A DNA stretch of 64,000 nucleotides from Sphingomonas sp. (lineage in GTDB: Bacteria > Pseudomonadota > Alphaproteobacteria > Sphingomonadales > Sphingomonadaceae). Below are positions 33,936 to 43,565 of the stretch, piece by piece. The stretch covers positions 1-64,000 of the forward strand of contig NZ_JAHBZJ010000010.1 of assembly GCF_019635455.1 (NCBI RefSeq). The letters run 5' to 3'. A program made the position numbers and the translations under genes. Numbering within the stretch: the first letter of the stretch is position 1; each line of letters begins with the position of its first letter. The notes under the pieces were generated by a model. The model was not told where the DNA came from and ran no database searches. It was given only the letters and a program-made list of their open reading frames with translations.

Positions 33936-34703
33936 ATGAAGGTGGCGGTGGTGACCGGCGGCGCACAGGGGATCGGGCGCGGGATCGTCGAACGGCTGAT
34001 CGGCGAGCGATGGGCGGTCGCGGCGATCGATCTGGACCGGCAGGCGGTGAAGGAGCTGGCCGCCGCACACGCGCCGCAGCCGCTGCTGGCGCTGACCGCC
34101 GATGTCGGCGACGAGGACGCGGTGGCCGACGCCTTTGCGCGGATCGCGGCGTGGCGCGGCGATCTGAACGAAGACGGGATCGACCTGTTGGTCAGCAATG
34201 CCGGCATCGCCGATCCGGTGAGCGGCCCGATCGAGAAGCTGACCCTGGCCGGCTGGCGCGCATGGCAGGACAGCCATCTCACCGCCGGCTTCCTGATGAC
34301 GCGCGGCGCGGTGCCGCTGCTGCGCGGGCGGCGGGGGGCGATCGTCTTCATCGCATCGACCCGCGCGATCCAGTCCGAGCCGGATTGCGAGGCCTATGCC
34401 GCCGCCAAGGGTGGCCTGTCCGCGCTGACCCATGCGCTGGCGATCAGCCTGGGGCCGGAGATTCGGGTCAATGCGGTTCTGCCCGGCTGGATCGAGACGG
34501 GGCCGTGGCAAAAGGCGTCGAAGCGCGAGGAGCCTGCACACCGCCCGGTCGATCGCGACCAGCATCCCGTCGGGCGCGTCGGCACGCCGGAGGATATCGC
34601 CGCGGCGGTCGCCTATCTGGCCGGTGCGGGCGCGGGGTTCGTCACCGGCCAGCAACTGGTGGTGGATGGCGGAATGACGCGCAGGATGATCTATGCCGAA
34701 TGA
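33936..34703 (+). CDS. Short-chain dehydrogenase/reductase
   Basis: SDR-family oxidoreductase of 255 residues: cofactor motif TGGAQGIGRG, NAG in LLVSNAGIAD, catalytic Ser in IVFIASTRA, catalytic YAAAK and the late GRVGTPEDIAAAVAYLAG segment. The Asp after strand 2 (AIDLDRQ) favours NAD over NADP. Substrate unknown. ATG 33936 follows AAGGAG. It is divergent from crtY; a role in carotenoid modification is possible but unproven. Confidence 0.9.
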   Translation: MKVAVVTGGAQGIGRGIVERLIGERWAVAAIDLDRQAVKELAAAHAPQPLLALTADVGDEDAVADAFARIAAWRGDLNEDGIDLLVSNAGIADPVSGPIEKLTLAGWRAWQDSHLTAGFLMTRGAVPLLRGRRGAIVFIASTRAIQSEPDCEAYAAAKGGLSALTHALAISLGPEIRVNAVLPGWIETGPWQKASKREEPAHRPVDRDQHPVGRVGTPEDIAAAVAYLAGAGAGFVTGQQLVVDGGMTRRMIYAE

Positions 34704-34730
34704 TCGGCGGCGATCGGTCGGGGTGGCGAT

Positions 34731-35339
34731 TCAGCCAGCCTCGGCCAGCCAGGCCCTGGCCGTCTCACCGTCCCATTCCATGTCGCCCGACACCCGCCAC
34801 ACCTCCTTGCCCGCCGCATCGTAGAGGATGGTGGTGGGCAGATTGACGCCATAGCCGGTCGAAAAGCGCACTTCGGGATCGAGATAGGGTTTGAGCGCGG
34901 TGAACTTCGCCTTGTCGAAGAACGGGCCGACCTTGGCCGCGCCCTCCAGATCCTGGCTCAGCACCACGACCTGAAGCGCATCGCCCTGGCGCGCGGCGAG
35001 CCGGTCGAGCGTCGGCATTTCACGCACGCAGGGCGCACACCAGGTCGCCCACAGGTTGAGCAGCAGCGGCTTGCCGCGAAACGCCGCAAGCGTCACCGGC
35101 TTTCCCGCCGGATCGAGAAAGGCGTGATCGGGCGCGGCCTCCCCCCGGTGCGTGCGGTCGATCGTCCCGATTCGCTCGGGCGCATCGCTGGCATTGCCGG
35201 CATCAGCGTCGCTTTGCGCGGTCATGGTTTCGGTTGCTTGCCCGTCGGCCTGCTTGGGCCTATCGCAGCCCGCACATCCAAGGGCGAGCAAGGCAGGGAG
35301 AAGCGCGATCGTCGAGCGCAAGACAGGCTCCAATTCCAT
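34731..35339 (-). CDS. TlpA/ResA-like thioredoxin-fold lipoprotein
   Basis: Periplasmic thiol-disulfide protein of 202 residues: a hydrophobic signal ending in a Cys (LLALGC at about 22, or Cys25), a low-complexity Asp/Ala/Ser linker, then an AhpC/TSA-type thioredoxin fold with active site WATWCAPC and cis-Pro segment NLPTTILYD. It probably reduces or transfers disulfides, for example in cytochrome maturation. The ATG at 35339 overlaps the divergent argH ATG within a CATG; internal TTG starts would also give a plausible signal peptide. Confidence 0.88.
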   Translation of the reverse strand: MELEPVLRSTIALLPALLALGCAGCDRPKQADGQATETMTAQSDADAGNASDAPERIGTIDRTHRGEAAPDHAFLDPAGKPVTLAAFRGKPLLLNLWATWCAPCVREMPTLDRLAARQGDALQVVVLSQDLEGAAKVGPFFDKAKFTALKPYLDPEVRFSTGYGVNLPTTILYDAAGKEVWRVSGDMEWDGETARAWLAEAG

Positions 35340-36708
35340 GTGGGGCGGGCGCTTCGCCGAAGGCCCGTCATCGGTGATGCGCGAGATTAACGCGTCGATC
35401 CCGTTCGACAAGCGAATGTGGCAGCAGGACATCGCGGGATCAAAGGCGCATGTCGCGATGCTCGGCGAACAGGGGATCGTTTCGGCGGCGGACGCGGAGA
35501 CGATTTCGGCGGGGCTGGACGCGGTGGCGGCGGACTATGCGCGCGACGGCGTACCGGAGGACCTGACGCTCGAGGATATCCACATGCTCACCGAATCGCG
35601 GCTGGCGGAAAAGATCGGGCCGGTCGCCGGACGGCTGCACACCGCGCGCAGCCGCAACGATCAGGTCGCGACCGATTTCCGCCTGTGGGTGCGCGATGGC
35701 GTGGACCAGGTGCTGGCCGCGCTCGACGCGCTTCGCCTGGCGCTGCTCGATCGCGCGGAGGAGCATGCCGACAGCGTGATGCCGGGCTTCACCCATCTGC
35801 AAAGCGCGCAGCCGGTAACGCTCGGCCATCACCTGATGGCCTATTTCGAGATGGTCGGCCGCGACGTCTCGCGCTTCACCGACGCGCGGGCGCGGATGAA
35901 CCTCTGCCCGCTCGGATCGGCGGCGCTGGCCGGGACGGGCTTTCCGCTCGACCGCGCGGCGACCGCCGCCGCGCTGGGCTTTGACGGCCCGACGCGCAAT
36001 TCGCTGGACGCGGTCAGCGACCGGGATTTCGCGCTCGACTATCTGATGGCGGCGGCGCAGTGCAGCCTGCATCTGTCGCGCCTGGCCGAGGAATTCGTGA
36101 TCTGGGCCAGCCAGCCCTTTGGCTTCGTGAAACTGTCCGACCAATGGTCGACCGGCAGTTCGATCATGCCGCAAAAGCGCAACCCCGACGCCGCCGAGCT
36201 GGTGCGCGGGCATAGCGGGCGGATCGTCGGATGCCTGACCGCGCTGATGATCACGATGAAGGGCCTGCCGCTCGCCTATTCGAAGGACATGCAGGACGAC
36301 AAGCCACCGGTGTTCGAGGCGCACGACCTGCTGGCACTGTCGATCGCGGCGATGACCGGGATGGTCGAGAGCGCGACGTTCCGGATCGAGCGGATGCGCG
36401 CGCTGGCCGAATCGGGCTTTGCCACCGCCACCGACCTGGCCGACTGGCTGGTGCGCGAAGCGGGCATCCCGTTTCGCGAGGCGCACCATATCACCGGCCG
36501 CGCGGTCGCGACGGCGGAGGCGAAGGGTGTGCGGCTGGACCAGTTGGCGCTTGCGGACCTGACCGCGATCGACCAGCGTATCGACGACCGCGCGTTCGGC
36601 GTCCTGAGCGTTGATGCGTCGGTGGCGAGCCGCACCAGTTTCGGCGGCACCGCCCCGGCGCAGGTGCGCGCGGCGATCGCGGCGGCACGCGCCGCACGGG
36701 AGGCGTAA
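35338..36708 (+). CDS. argH: Argininosuccinate lyase
   Basis: Last enzyme of arginine synthesis, splitting argininosuccinate to arginine and fumarate. 456 residues, full length. Family signature [12 protein letters not shown] is present, with the substrate motifs [14 protein letters not shown] and TPxTHLQ-like [16 protein letters not shown]. The ATG at 35338 starts exactly at the family N-terminus ([11 protein letters not shown]) and overlaps the start codon of the divergent thioredoxin-like gene by two bases. It is followed 4 bases later by the lptM-like gene, then lysA. Confidence 0.95.
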   Translation: MWGGRFAEGPSSVMREINASIPFDKRMWQQDIAGSKAHVAMLGEQGIVSAADAETISAGLDAVAADYARDGVPEDLTLEDIHMLTESRLAEKIGPVAGRLHTARSRNDQVATDFRLWVRDGVDQVLAALDALRLALLDRAEEHADSVMPGFTHLQSAQPVTLGHHLMAYFEMVGRDVSRFTDARARMNLCPLGSAALAGTGFPLDRAATAAALGFDGPTRNSLDAVSDRDFALDYLMAAAQCSLHLSRLAEEFVIWASQPFGFVKLSDQWSTGSSIMPQKRNPDAAELVRGHSGRIVGCLTALMITMKGLPLAYSKDMQDDKPPVFEAHDLLALSIAAMTGMVESATFRIERMRALAESGFATATDLADWLVREAGIPFREAHHITGRAVATAEAKGVRLDQLALADLTAIDQRIDDRAFGVLSVDASVASRTSFGGTAPAQVRAAIAAARAAREA

Positions 36709-36712
36709 GAGC

Positions 36713-36952
36713 ATGCGGAAGCTGTGGATAGTGGCACTGGCGATCGGGCTGGCGGCATGCGGCAACAAGGGCCAGCTGAAACCCGCCGAGGGTGCGTCGC
36801 TTCCGCCCAAACCCTATGGGTCGGTCGCGACCCCGGCGCCTGCCGACCTGCTGACCGCCCCGCCCCAAACCCGACCGACGCGCAGCGACGAAGTGCTGCG
36901 CAGCTCAGAGGAACGCCGCGGCGACGAATTCGACCTGCCGCCGCAAAGCTGA
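36713..36952 (+). CDS. LptM (YifL)-like small lipoprotein
   Basis: 79-residue lipoprotein: signal peptide MRKLWIVALAIGLAAC with lipobox LAAC, then the family motif CGNKGQL right after the lipidated Cys, followed by a Pro-rich unstructured tail. This is the signature of the LptM/YifL family, which in E. coli assists disulfide maturation of LptD and lies next to dapF; here the neighbour is lysA, also in lysine synthesis. It is expressed with argH and lysA, separated by 4 and 10 bases. GGGAGG lies 10 bases before the ATG. Confidence 0.88.
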   Translation: MRKLWIVALAIGLAACGNKGQLKPAEGASLPPKPYGSVATPAPADLLTAPPQTRPTRSDEVLRSSEERRGDEFDLPPQS

Positions 36953-36962
36953 AAAGACCCCG

Positions 36963-38222
36963 ATGGACCATTTCAATCGCAGGAACGGCGTGCTGCACGC
37001 CGAGGACGTGTCGATCGCGCGCATCGCGCGGGAGGTCGGCACGCCCGTCTATATCTATTCGACCGCGACGCTGGAGCGGCACGCCCAGGTGCTGAAGGCG
37101 GCGCTGGCCGATCTGCCCCGCGTGCATATCGCGTTCGCGATCAAGGCGAACCCCAACCTGGCGGTGCTCGGCGTGCTGGCGCGCAACGGCTATGGCGCCG
37201 ATGTCGTGTCCGGCGGCGAGCTCAAGCGCGCGCTGGCGGCGGGGATGAAGGCGGAGGACATCGTCTTTTCGGGCGTCGGCAAGACGCGCAGGGAGCTTCA
37301 GCTGGGCCTGGATGAGGGGATCGGCCAGTTCAACCTGGAGCTGGAGGAGGAGGGCGAGGTGCTCGCCGACCTCGCTCACGCCCAGGGCAAGGTCGCGCCG
37401 GCGGTGCTGCGCGTGAACCCCGATGTCGATGCCGGCACCCACGCGAAGATTTCGACCGGCAAGGCCGAAAACAAGTTCGGCGTGGCGATCGACCGCGCGC
37501 CCGACATCTTCGCGCGGCTCGCCCGGCGCCCGGGGCTGAACCTGCGCGGGGTGGCGATCCATATCGGCAGCCAGCTGAAGGAACTGGCCCCGCTGGAGGC
37601 GGCGTACCGGCGCGTCGGGGAACTGGTCGCGCAATTGCGCGCGGCGGGCCACACGATCACCCATGTCGATCTGGGCGGCGGACTGGGTGTCCCCTATCAT
37701 CCCGGCGAGCAGGTCTCCTCGGCCGAGGCGTTCGGCGCGATGGTGAAGCGGGTGACCGCCGGCTGGAACGTCACGTTGATGTTCGAACCGGGCCGTTTCA
37801 TCTGTGGCAATGCCGGCGTGCTGGCGACCGAAGTGATCTGGGTGAAGCCGGCGACCGGCCACCCCTATGTCATCGTCGATGCGGCGATGAACGATCTTGC
37901 CCGCCCGGCACTGTACGACGCCTATCACGGGTTCGAGGCGGTCGAGCCGAGCGGGGAGCGGTTCGTCGCGAACATCGCCGGGCCAGTGTGCGAAACCGGC
38001 GACACCTTTGCGATGGGGCGCGAGATCGATCTGGTGAAATCGGGCGATCTGGCGGTGTTCCGCACCGCGGGCGCCTATGGCGCGACGATGGCTTCGACCT
38101 ATAACAGCCGGCCGTTGGTGCCGGAGGTACTGGTATCGGGCGATCGCTACGCGGTGGTCGCCGATCGCATCCAGGCCGAAACGATCATGGGCGCCGAACG
38201 CGTGCCGGAGTGGGCGCGGTGA
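36963..38222 (+). CDS. lysA: Diaminopimelate decarboxylase
   Basis: PLP-dependent enzyme of 419 residues making L-lysine from meso-diaminopimelate. The PLP lysine is in FAIKANPNL, the HIGSQL motif follows in the barrel, GGGLGVPY in the phosphate-binding part and the partner-chain cysteine in GPVCETGD. Its stop overlaps the GTG of the siroheme-synthase gene (GTGA), so those are coupled. Confidence 0.96.
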   Translation: MDHFNRRNGVLHAEDVSIARIAREVGTPVYIYSTATLERHAQVLKAALADLPRVHIAFAIKANPNLAVLGVLARNGYGADVVSGGELKRALAAGMKAEDIVFSGVGKTRRELQLGLDEGIGQFNLELEEEGEVLADLAHAQGKVAPAVLRVNPDVDAGTHAKISTGKAENKFGVAIDRAPDIFARLARRPGLNLRGVAIHIGSQLKELAPLEAAYRRVGELVAQLRAAGHTITHVDLGGGLGVPYHPGEQVSSAEAFGAMVKRVTAGWNVTLMFEPGRFICGNAGVLATEVIWVKPATGHPYVIVDAAMNDLARPALYDAYHGFEAVEPSGERFVANIAGPVCETGDTFAMGREIDLVKSGDLAVFRTAGAYGATMASTYNSRPLVPEVLVSGDRYAVVADRIQAETIMGAERVPEWAR

Positions 38223-38977
38223 GGCAGTCCGGCCTGCCCGTCTTCCTTCGCGTCGACGGGCAGCCGGTGATGCTGGTCGGCGATGGCGACGCCGCAGATG
38301 CCAAGCGGGCGCTGCTCGATCGCGCGGGCGCCCGGATCGTCGATGAGGACGCATCCGATGCCCGGGTCGCGCTGATCGCCTGTCCGGAACCCGATGCGGT
38401 GGCGGCGCGGCTGAAGGCGCGCGGCATGCTCGTCAACGTCGCCGACCGGCCCGATCTGTGCGACTTCACCCTGCCCGCGATCGTCGAGCGCGCGCCGGTC
38501 ACGATCGCGATCGGCACCGGCGGCGCGTCGGCGGGGCTGGCGGCGGCGCTGCGCCAGCGGCTGGAGGATCTGATCCCCCAATCGCTGGGGCAGCTGGCAC
38601 AGGCGCTGGCGGCGGCGCGCGGGGCGATCCGCGCACGCTGGCCCGATGGCGGCACGCGGCGACGGGCGATCGGCGCGGCAATGGCCGGCCCGCTCGATCC
38701 GCTGCGCGATCAGCCGGAGGGTGCGGTGGATCGCTGGCTGGCGGGCGACGGCGCCGATCCCGCGCGCATCGTCCGTATCGCCCTGCGCTCGGCGGATCCC
38801 GACGATCTGACCCTGCGCGAAGCCCGCTGGCTGGCGCAGGCGGACCGGGTGAGCCATCGTGGCGACGTGCCGCCGGAGATCCTGACCCGCGCGCGCGCCG
38901 ACGCCGCGCGCCTGACCTGCCCGGCCGCGCCGACGGGGCTGCCGGGCCTCACCGTCGATCTGGAGACACCCCGATGA
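38219..38977 (+). CDS. Precorrin-2 dehydrogenase/sirohydrochlorin ferrochelatase (CysG N-terminal part)
   Basis: 252-residue bifunctional Met8p/CysG-N protein making siroheme from precorrin-2. A Rossmann half (VMLVGDGDAADAKRALLDRAGA) is followed by the chelatase/dimerisation half (GGASAGLAAALRQRLEDLIPQ). The C-terminal methyltransferase domain of full CysG is missing, as in many alphaproteobacteria, so a separate CobA is expected elsewhere. Start is the GTG at 38219 overlapping the lysA stop. Its own stop overlaps the next ATG (ATGA). Residues after about 215 are poorly conserved. Confidence 0.85.
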   Translation: MRQSGLPVFLRVDGQPVMLVGDGDAADAKRALLDRAGARIVDEDASDARVALIACPEPDAVAARLKARGMLVNVADRPDLCDFTLPAIVERAPVTIAIGTGGASAGLAAALRQRLEDLIPQSLGQLAQALAAARGAIRARWPDGGTRRRAIGAAMAGPLDPLRDQPEGAVDRWLAGDGADPARIVRIALRSADPDDLTLREARWLAQADRVSHRGDVPPEILTRARADAARLTCPAAPTGLPGLTVDLETPR

Positions 38978-39927
38978 GCGGTTTCGGCTATGTCGTGTCG
39001 GCGGGCGGAGTGCGCGCGCTCGAACCGCATGAGGCGGTCGCCGCGCACGGCGATTTCATCTGGATCCACCTCACCTCCCGCGACGAGGAGGTGCAGGCAT
39101 GGCTGCGCGACCATGCCCGGCTCGACCGCTTCACCATCGACGCGCTCACCGCGCTGGAAACGCGCCCGCGGTGCGACCAGATCGGCAGCGCCGCGATCCT
39201 GAACCTGCGCGGCATGACGCGGGCGACGATGCAGAGTTCCGATCCGCTCGCGTCGATCCGGCTCCACGCCGACGGCCGGCGCGTCTATTCGGTGACGCGC
39301 CTGCCGCTCGACGCGATCGACGCGGCGCGCAAGGCGATCGAGGGCGGGTCGATCGAGGATGCCGGCGACCTGATCGCGAGGCTCGCCGAAGCGATTACCG
39401 AACAGCTCGATCCCGAGGTCGCCGATCTGGGCGACTCGCTCGACCTGTGCGAGCAGCAGCTGGACGCGCATCAGGCGTTCGAGCTGCGGCGTAACGTCAA
39501 TATCGCGCGGCGCACCGCGATCGGCTATCGGCGCTTCCTCTATCCGCAGCGGATCGCGTTGGAAAAGCTGGCGGCGCTGGAGGTGGGGTGGCTGTCCGAC
39601 GACGATCGGCTGCACATCGCCGCCGCGGCCGACCGCGCCGCGCGCATGGCCGAGGAGCTGGAGAGCATCCGCGAGCGCGCCGCGCTGATCCATGAAACGC
39701 TGACCGACCTGCGTGCCGAACTGATCGACCAGCGGTCGCTGCTGATTGCGGTGGTGGCGATGATCTTTCTGCCGCTCACCTTCATCACCGGGCTGTTCGG
39801 GATGAATGTCGATGGCATCCCCTATCAGCATCACGCCGGGTCGTTCTGGGCGATCACGATCTTCAGCCTGCTGATCGCCGCCGGCGTCGGCGGGTGGTTC
39901 ATCCGGCGGCACTGGTTCCGCAACTGA
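38974..39927 (+). CDS. zntB: Zinc/magnesium transporter of the CorA/ZntB family
   Basis: Inner-membrane metal-ion channel of 317 residues: a large cytosolic N-terminal domain with a long helix, then two C-terminal transmembrane helices. The selectivity signature GMN sits at the end of the first helix (ITGLFGMNVDGIPY). The overall sequence suits the ZntB branch (zinc transport) better than CorA, though this is a judgement. ATG overlaps the preceding stop by 4 bases; the 3' end overlaps the convergent response-regulator gene by 29 bases. Confidence 0.88.
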   Translation: MSGFGYVVSAGGVRALEPHEAVAAHGDFIWIHLTSRDEEVQAWLRDHARLDRFTIDALTALETRPRCDQIGSAAILNLRGMTRATMQSSDPLASIRLHADGRRVYSVTRLPLDAIDAARKAIEGGSIEDAGDLIARLAEAITEQLDPEVADLGDSLDLCEQQLDAHQAFELRRNVNIARRTAIGYRRFLYPQRIALEKLAALEVGWLSDDDRLHIAAAADRAARMAEELESIRERAALIHETLTDLRAELIDQRSLLIAVVAMIFLPLTFITGLFGMNVDGIPYQHHAGSFWAITIFSLLIAAGVGGWFIRRHWFRN

Positions 39928-40498
39928 GCCGTTCGACCTTTTCGTTGAGCGCGTGGATCGAGCTGACGAGCCGCGCGCGATCGGCGCGGGTGACGGCGAG
40001 TTCGGTTCGCGCCTCGCCCAGTTCGATGGCGCGCGCGGCGATTCGCGCGTCCAGCGAGGCGACCGCGCGCTTCAGTTCGGCGAGGCGGGCGGCACGATCG
40101 AGCGTGCGTTCGATGCGCGCGGCCAGCACGTCGAAATCGAACGGCTTGGCGACATGGTCGTCGGCACCGGCGGCCAGCGCCTCGACCGCACCGGCGGTGT
40201 CGCTGCGTGAGGTGACCATGATCACCGGCAGGTCGGCGGTATCGGGCGCTGTGCGAATCTCGGTCAGCACCTCTACCCCCGACATCCCCGGCATCATCAT
40301 GTCGAGCAGGACGAGATCGAAACCGCGCCCGGCGATCAGGTCGAGCGCTTCGCGCCCATTGTCGCTGAGCACCGCCAGATAGCCCAGTCCGCCGAGGCGA
40401 TGGCCGATGACGTGCAGATTGGTCCGGCTGTCGTCCACCACCAGGATCGAACAGGCGCCGCGCCGGCGCGCGAGAGCGGTTGAGGTCGCGATGCGCAT
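39899..40498 (-). CDS. Response regulator with coiled-coil output
   Basis: 199 residues: a CheY-like receiver (about 16-135) with acidic pocket VVDDS, phospho-acceptor Asp66 (LLDMMMPG) and conserved Lys118 (AKPFDFD), followed by a long charged helix (about 135-190) likely forming a coiled coil instead of a DNA-binding or enzymatic domain. No sensor kinase gene adjoins it. The architecture suggests a signal relay or dimerising partner rather than a transcription factor. The gene is single, convergent with zntB and divergent from the CoA-transferase gene. Confidence 0.85.
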   Translation of the reverse strand: MRIATSTALARRRGACSILVVDDSRTNLHVIGHRLGGLGYLAVLSDNGREALDLIAGRGFDLVLLDMMMPGMSGVEVLTEIRTAPDTADLPVIMVTSRSDTAGAVEALAAGADDHVAKPFDFDVLAARIERTLDRAARLAELKRAVASLDARIAARAIELGEARTELAVTRADRARLVSSIHALNEKVERLSCGTSAAG

Positions 40499-40617
40499 GC
40501 CGCCACCCTAGCCCGGGACGGTCACGATCCGGTTAACGCGCCGCCAACCATGATCGCTCCGTGCATTGCGTCGCCGCGCCCGAGCGGGCAGCATCGCGGC
40601 ATGCAGGAATCGCACGG

Positions 40618-41685
40618 ATGACCGCCCCGCCGCCGTTGAAGGGCGTCCGCATCGTCGAGATCGACGCGATCGGCCCGGTGCCGTTCGCGGCCATGCTGCT
40701 CGCCGATCTGGGGTGCGAGGTGGTGCGGGTGACGCAACCGGAATCGAACGCGGATGCGATCGTGCCGGCGCTGTATCGCGGGCGCCGCAACGTGACGCTC
40801 GATTTCCGGCACCCCGCCGCAATCGCCGAACTGCTCGACCTCACCGCCCATGCCGACGGGCTGGTTGAGGGGATGCGGCCAGGCTTTATGGAATCGCTCG
40901 GCCTTGGCCCGGCGCAATGCCGCCGGCGCAACCCCAGGCTGGTCTATGGCCGCGCGAGCCAATGGGGGCAGGACGGACCGCTGTCGGGACGGCCGGGCGC
41001 GGACATCAACGTGCTGGCGCTGACCGGCGCGCTGCACGCGATCGGCGGGCCGGACGCCCCCTCCGTGCCGCTCAACCTGATCGGCGATCATGCCGGCTGC
41101 GCCCTGTTCCTGGCGCTGGGAATGGTCGCCGGCGTCCTGGGCGCGCAGGCGACCGGCCAGGGCCGGGTGGTGGACGCGGCGGCGCTGGACGGGGTGACGA
41201 CGCTGATGGCGCTGACCCACAGCCTGTTCGCATCGGGCCGCTGGGCCGACCGGCGCGGCGCGAATGTCGTCGATGGCGGCGCGCCCTTCTACCGCACCTA
41301 TGCCTGCGCCGACGACCGGCATGTCGCGGTCGGCGCGATCGAACCGGGCGCGTTCGCGAAACTGTGCGAGGGGCTCGCCATCGATCCGGCGAAGGTCCAG
41401 CAGTTCGATCGCGCCGGATGGCCGGCGATGGCGGCGGCGTTCGCCGCGCGCTTTGCCCGCGAACCGCGCGACGCATGGACCCGGCGCTTCGCCGACGGCA
41501 CCGCATGCGTCACGCCGGTGCTGTCGCTGGGCGAGGCGGCGCGCGATCCCGGCGTGGTCGCGCGGCTTCCGGTCGCGGCGGGGCCGGGCGGGGCGGCGAG
41601 CGCGCCGCTGTTTCAGCCGCGCACGGGAATCGCGGGTCCGCCCCAATCGGCGGAGATTGCGGAAATCCTGGCGCGCTGGCGCTGA
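40618..41685 (+). CDS. Class III CoA-transferase (CaiB/BaiF), alpha-methylacyl-CoA racemase-like
   Basis: 355-residue enzyme of the formyl-CoA transferase family. LADLGCEVVRV is the CoA-binding segment, VYGRASQWGQDGPLSGRPGADINVL the conserved centre (the Asp of GADIN is the catalytic position), and GGAPFYRTY the late motif. It resembles alpha-methylacyl-CoA racemase more than a true transferase, pointing to branched-acyl or bile-acid-type CoA esters; substrate unproven. ATG 40618 follows AGGAA. It ends 4 bases before the convergent fliS. Confidence 0.88.
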   Translation: MTAPPPLKGVRIVEIDAIGPVPFAAMLLADLGCEVVRVTQPESNADAIVPALYRGRRNVTLDFRHPAAIAELLDLTAHADGLVEGMRPGFMESLGLGPAQCRRRNPRLVYGRASQWGQDGPLSGRPGADINVLALTGALHAIGGPDAPSVPLNLIGDHAGCALFLALGMVAGVLGAQATGQGRVVDAAALDGVTTLMALTHSLFASGRWADRRGANVVDGGAPFYRTYACADDRHVAVGAIEPGAFAKLCEGLAIDPAKVQQFDRAGWPAMAAAFAARFAREPRDAWTRRFADGTACVTPVLSLGEAARDPGVVARLPVAAGPGGAASAPLFQPRTGIAGPPQSAEIAEILARWR

Positions 41686-41689
41686 AGGT

Positions 41690-42088
41690 TCAGGCGGCGC
41701 GCGCCTGGTTCCAGGCGTCGGCGATCTCTTCAAGATCGTCGGCGACCGCGCGGAACGGCGCGGGATCGCTGCCCAGGCTGGAATTCACGATCTGCGATCG
41801 CAGGCCATGATACAGCGTCGCCAGCGTGCGCGACACCTCACCGCCGCGTTCGAAATCCAGCCCGGATTCCAGGCCGAACAGGATCGCCGTCGCGCGCGAG
41901 AGCCGCTCGCTCTTCACCGCCGTCTGCTTGCGTTCGGTGGCGAAGGCGGCAGAGCGGAGCGCGGCGATGCACTCCTTGTACATCAACTCGACCAGCTGGT
42001 GCGGATCGGCGGCGGCGGTGCGGCCCACCGCGTCGATCGTGCGATAGGTGGCGGCGGCGTCGGTGGTGAGGCGCATGGGAGCGGTCAT
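41690..42088 (-). CDS. fliS: Flagellin export chaperone FliS
   Basis: 132-residue four-helix chaperone that binds the flagellin C-terminus before export. Typical FliS elements are AAATYRTIDAVGRTAAADPHQLVELMYKE split across helices 1-2 and GGEVSRTLATLYHGLRSQI in helix 3. It lies 4 bases after fliD and is the last gene of the flagellar run. Confidence 0.88.
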   Translation of the reverse strand: MTAPMRLTTDAAATYRTIDAVGRTAAADPHQLVELMYKECIAALRSAAFATERKQTAVKSERLSRATAILFGLESGLDFERGGEVSRTLATLYHGLRSQIVNSSLGSDPAPFRAVADDLEEIADAWNQARAA

Positions 42089-42092
42089 GGCG

Positions 42093-43535
42093 TCAATTGC
42101 TCTCGCTGTTCCATGCCTTGATCTGGTTTTCGAGGAAGGTCATCGTCGACTTGTAGGCCGCGACCTTCGCATCCATCGCCGCGAATTGCTGGGTCATCCG
42201 GCTGCGCAGATTGTCCGCATCGGCCAGCGCCTTGGTCTTCTGATCGCCCAGATCCGCCTTCGCCTTGCTATAGGTGATCTCGCTCGCGCCCAGGCCGCGT
42301 ACCGTGCTGACCGCATTGGTCGAGATCGAATCGACGGCGGCGGCAAGGCCGTTGCGCACGCCGAGCGCGCCGGCGCTGTGGGCGGCGAACATCTTTTCGA
42401 TCGCTTCGGGATAGCTGGCCATCGCCGAATTGAGCGTCGCGGTATCGAGGCTGAGCGAGCCGTCGCGATTGGTCTTGACCCCGATCTCGGCAAGCGTTTT
42501 CGGCCCCGTGACCGAATCCGGCAGGAGCTGGGTCAGGGTCAGGCCCTGTAGCTGGCGGCGCAATGTCTGGGCCGCCATGTCACCACGCAGCGCGCCGGTC
42601 GTGGAATTCAGGTCGGTCTGAAGCGCGGTGTAGATCTGGTTATAGGTATCGACGACGTCCTGCACGGCCTGGATCAGTGCGGTGGACGACTGGGTCTTTC
42701 CGATCGTGACCACGGTCCCCGGCTGGGCGGAGGCCAGTTCGAGCTTCACGCCGGGGACGAGATCGGAAATCGTGTTCGTATCGCGCTTGATCTGCACCCC
42801 GTCGATCGCGACCAGCGCGTCGGCGGCAGCGCTGCCGATCGTGGTGCCGGACGCGCCGACCCCGATATTGAGCGCGGCGAGGCCGGCATGCCCCGGCGTT
42901 TCGGTCGCGGTGAGGGTAAAGGCGCGTTCGGCCCCGGTCGCACCCTTGACGACCAGCCGCGATCCGGCGCTGTCGGTCAGGATCGACGCGGTGACGCCGG
43001 CCCCCGCGCCGTTGATCTTCGCGACGATGCCCTCAAGCGAGGAATCGGCGGCGTCGATGGTGATGTCGATCGGGGCGTCCGATCCGGCGACGAAGCCGGT
43101 CATCGCGCCGTTCGATACCGTGGCGGTGCCAAAGGTGAGGGTGAGCTTTCCCTGCCCGATCGCCGCCGTCTTGCTGGCGACCGGCGCGGTCGAGGCGCTC
43201 TGGGCGGCGGCGATCTGGCGCACCTCGATCTGGGCGCCGAGCGCGGTGAGATTGGCCCCGGCGATCCGCGATACGCCCAGGATCGACGGGTTCGAGCTGG
43301 TCGGCTGGGTCGCCAGCGTCCCGCCACGGGTGAGCGTGTTGAGCGCGCTGGCGAACGTCGAGATGTTGCTCTTGTGCGTGGTGGCGGCGGTGATCTGCGC
43401 CGTCAGCGTTTCCTCACGCTTGGCGATGGTGTCGTTCTTGAGCTCGAATTGCGCATCGACCAGGCTCTGGACGAGTGCATTCGTGTCGATTCCCGACCCG
43501 GTCCCAAGCGTCTTGGCGATCGATTCAATGGTCAT
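42093..43535 (-). CDS. fliD: Flagellar filament cap protein FliD
   Basis: 480-residue filament cap (HAP2), exported through the flagellar type III system to the filament tip, where it promotes flagellin folding. The N-terminal FliD_N domain (SIAKTLGTGSGIDTNALVQS in part) and the C-terminal coiled-coil (after SVKTNRDGSLSLD-like sequence) that anchors it to the filament are both visible. The middle is rich in Thr/Ser/Ala as in exported axial proteins. It has no cleaved signal peptide. About 30 bases separate it from flhB, with a GGTTAACG element in that gap. Confidence 0.92.
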   Translation of the reverse strand: MTIESIAKTLGTGSGIDTNALVQSLVDAQFELKNDTIAKREETLTAQITAATTHKSNISTFASALNTLTRGGTLATQPTSSNPSILGVSRIAGANLTALGAQIEVRQIAAAQSASTAPVASKTAAIGQGKLTLTFGTATVSNGAMTGFVAGSDAPIDITIDAADSSLEGIVAKINGAGAGVTASILTDSAGSRLVVKGATGAERAFTLTATETPGHAGLAALNIGVGASGTTIGSAAADALVAIDGVQIKRDTNTISDLVPGVKLELASAQPGTVVTIGKTQSSTALIQAVQDVVDTYNQIYTALQTDLNSTTGALRGDMAAQTLRRQLQGLTLTQLLPDSVTGPKTLAEIGVKTNRDGSLSLDTATLNSAMASYPEAIEKMFAAHSAGALGVRNGLAAAVDSISTNAVSTVRGLGASEITYSKAKADLGDQKTKALADADNLRSRMTQQFAAMDAKVAAYKSTMTFLENQIKAWNSESN

Positions 43536-43565
43536 GCGCGTCCCCTGTACCTGGGTTAACGGCCG

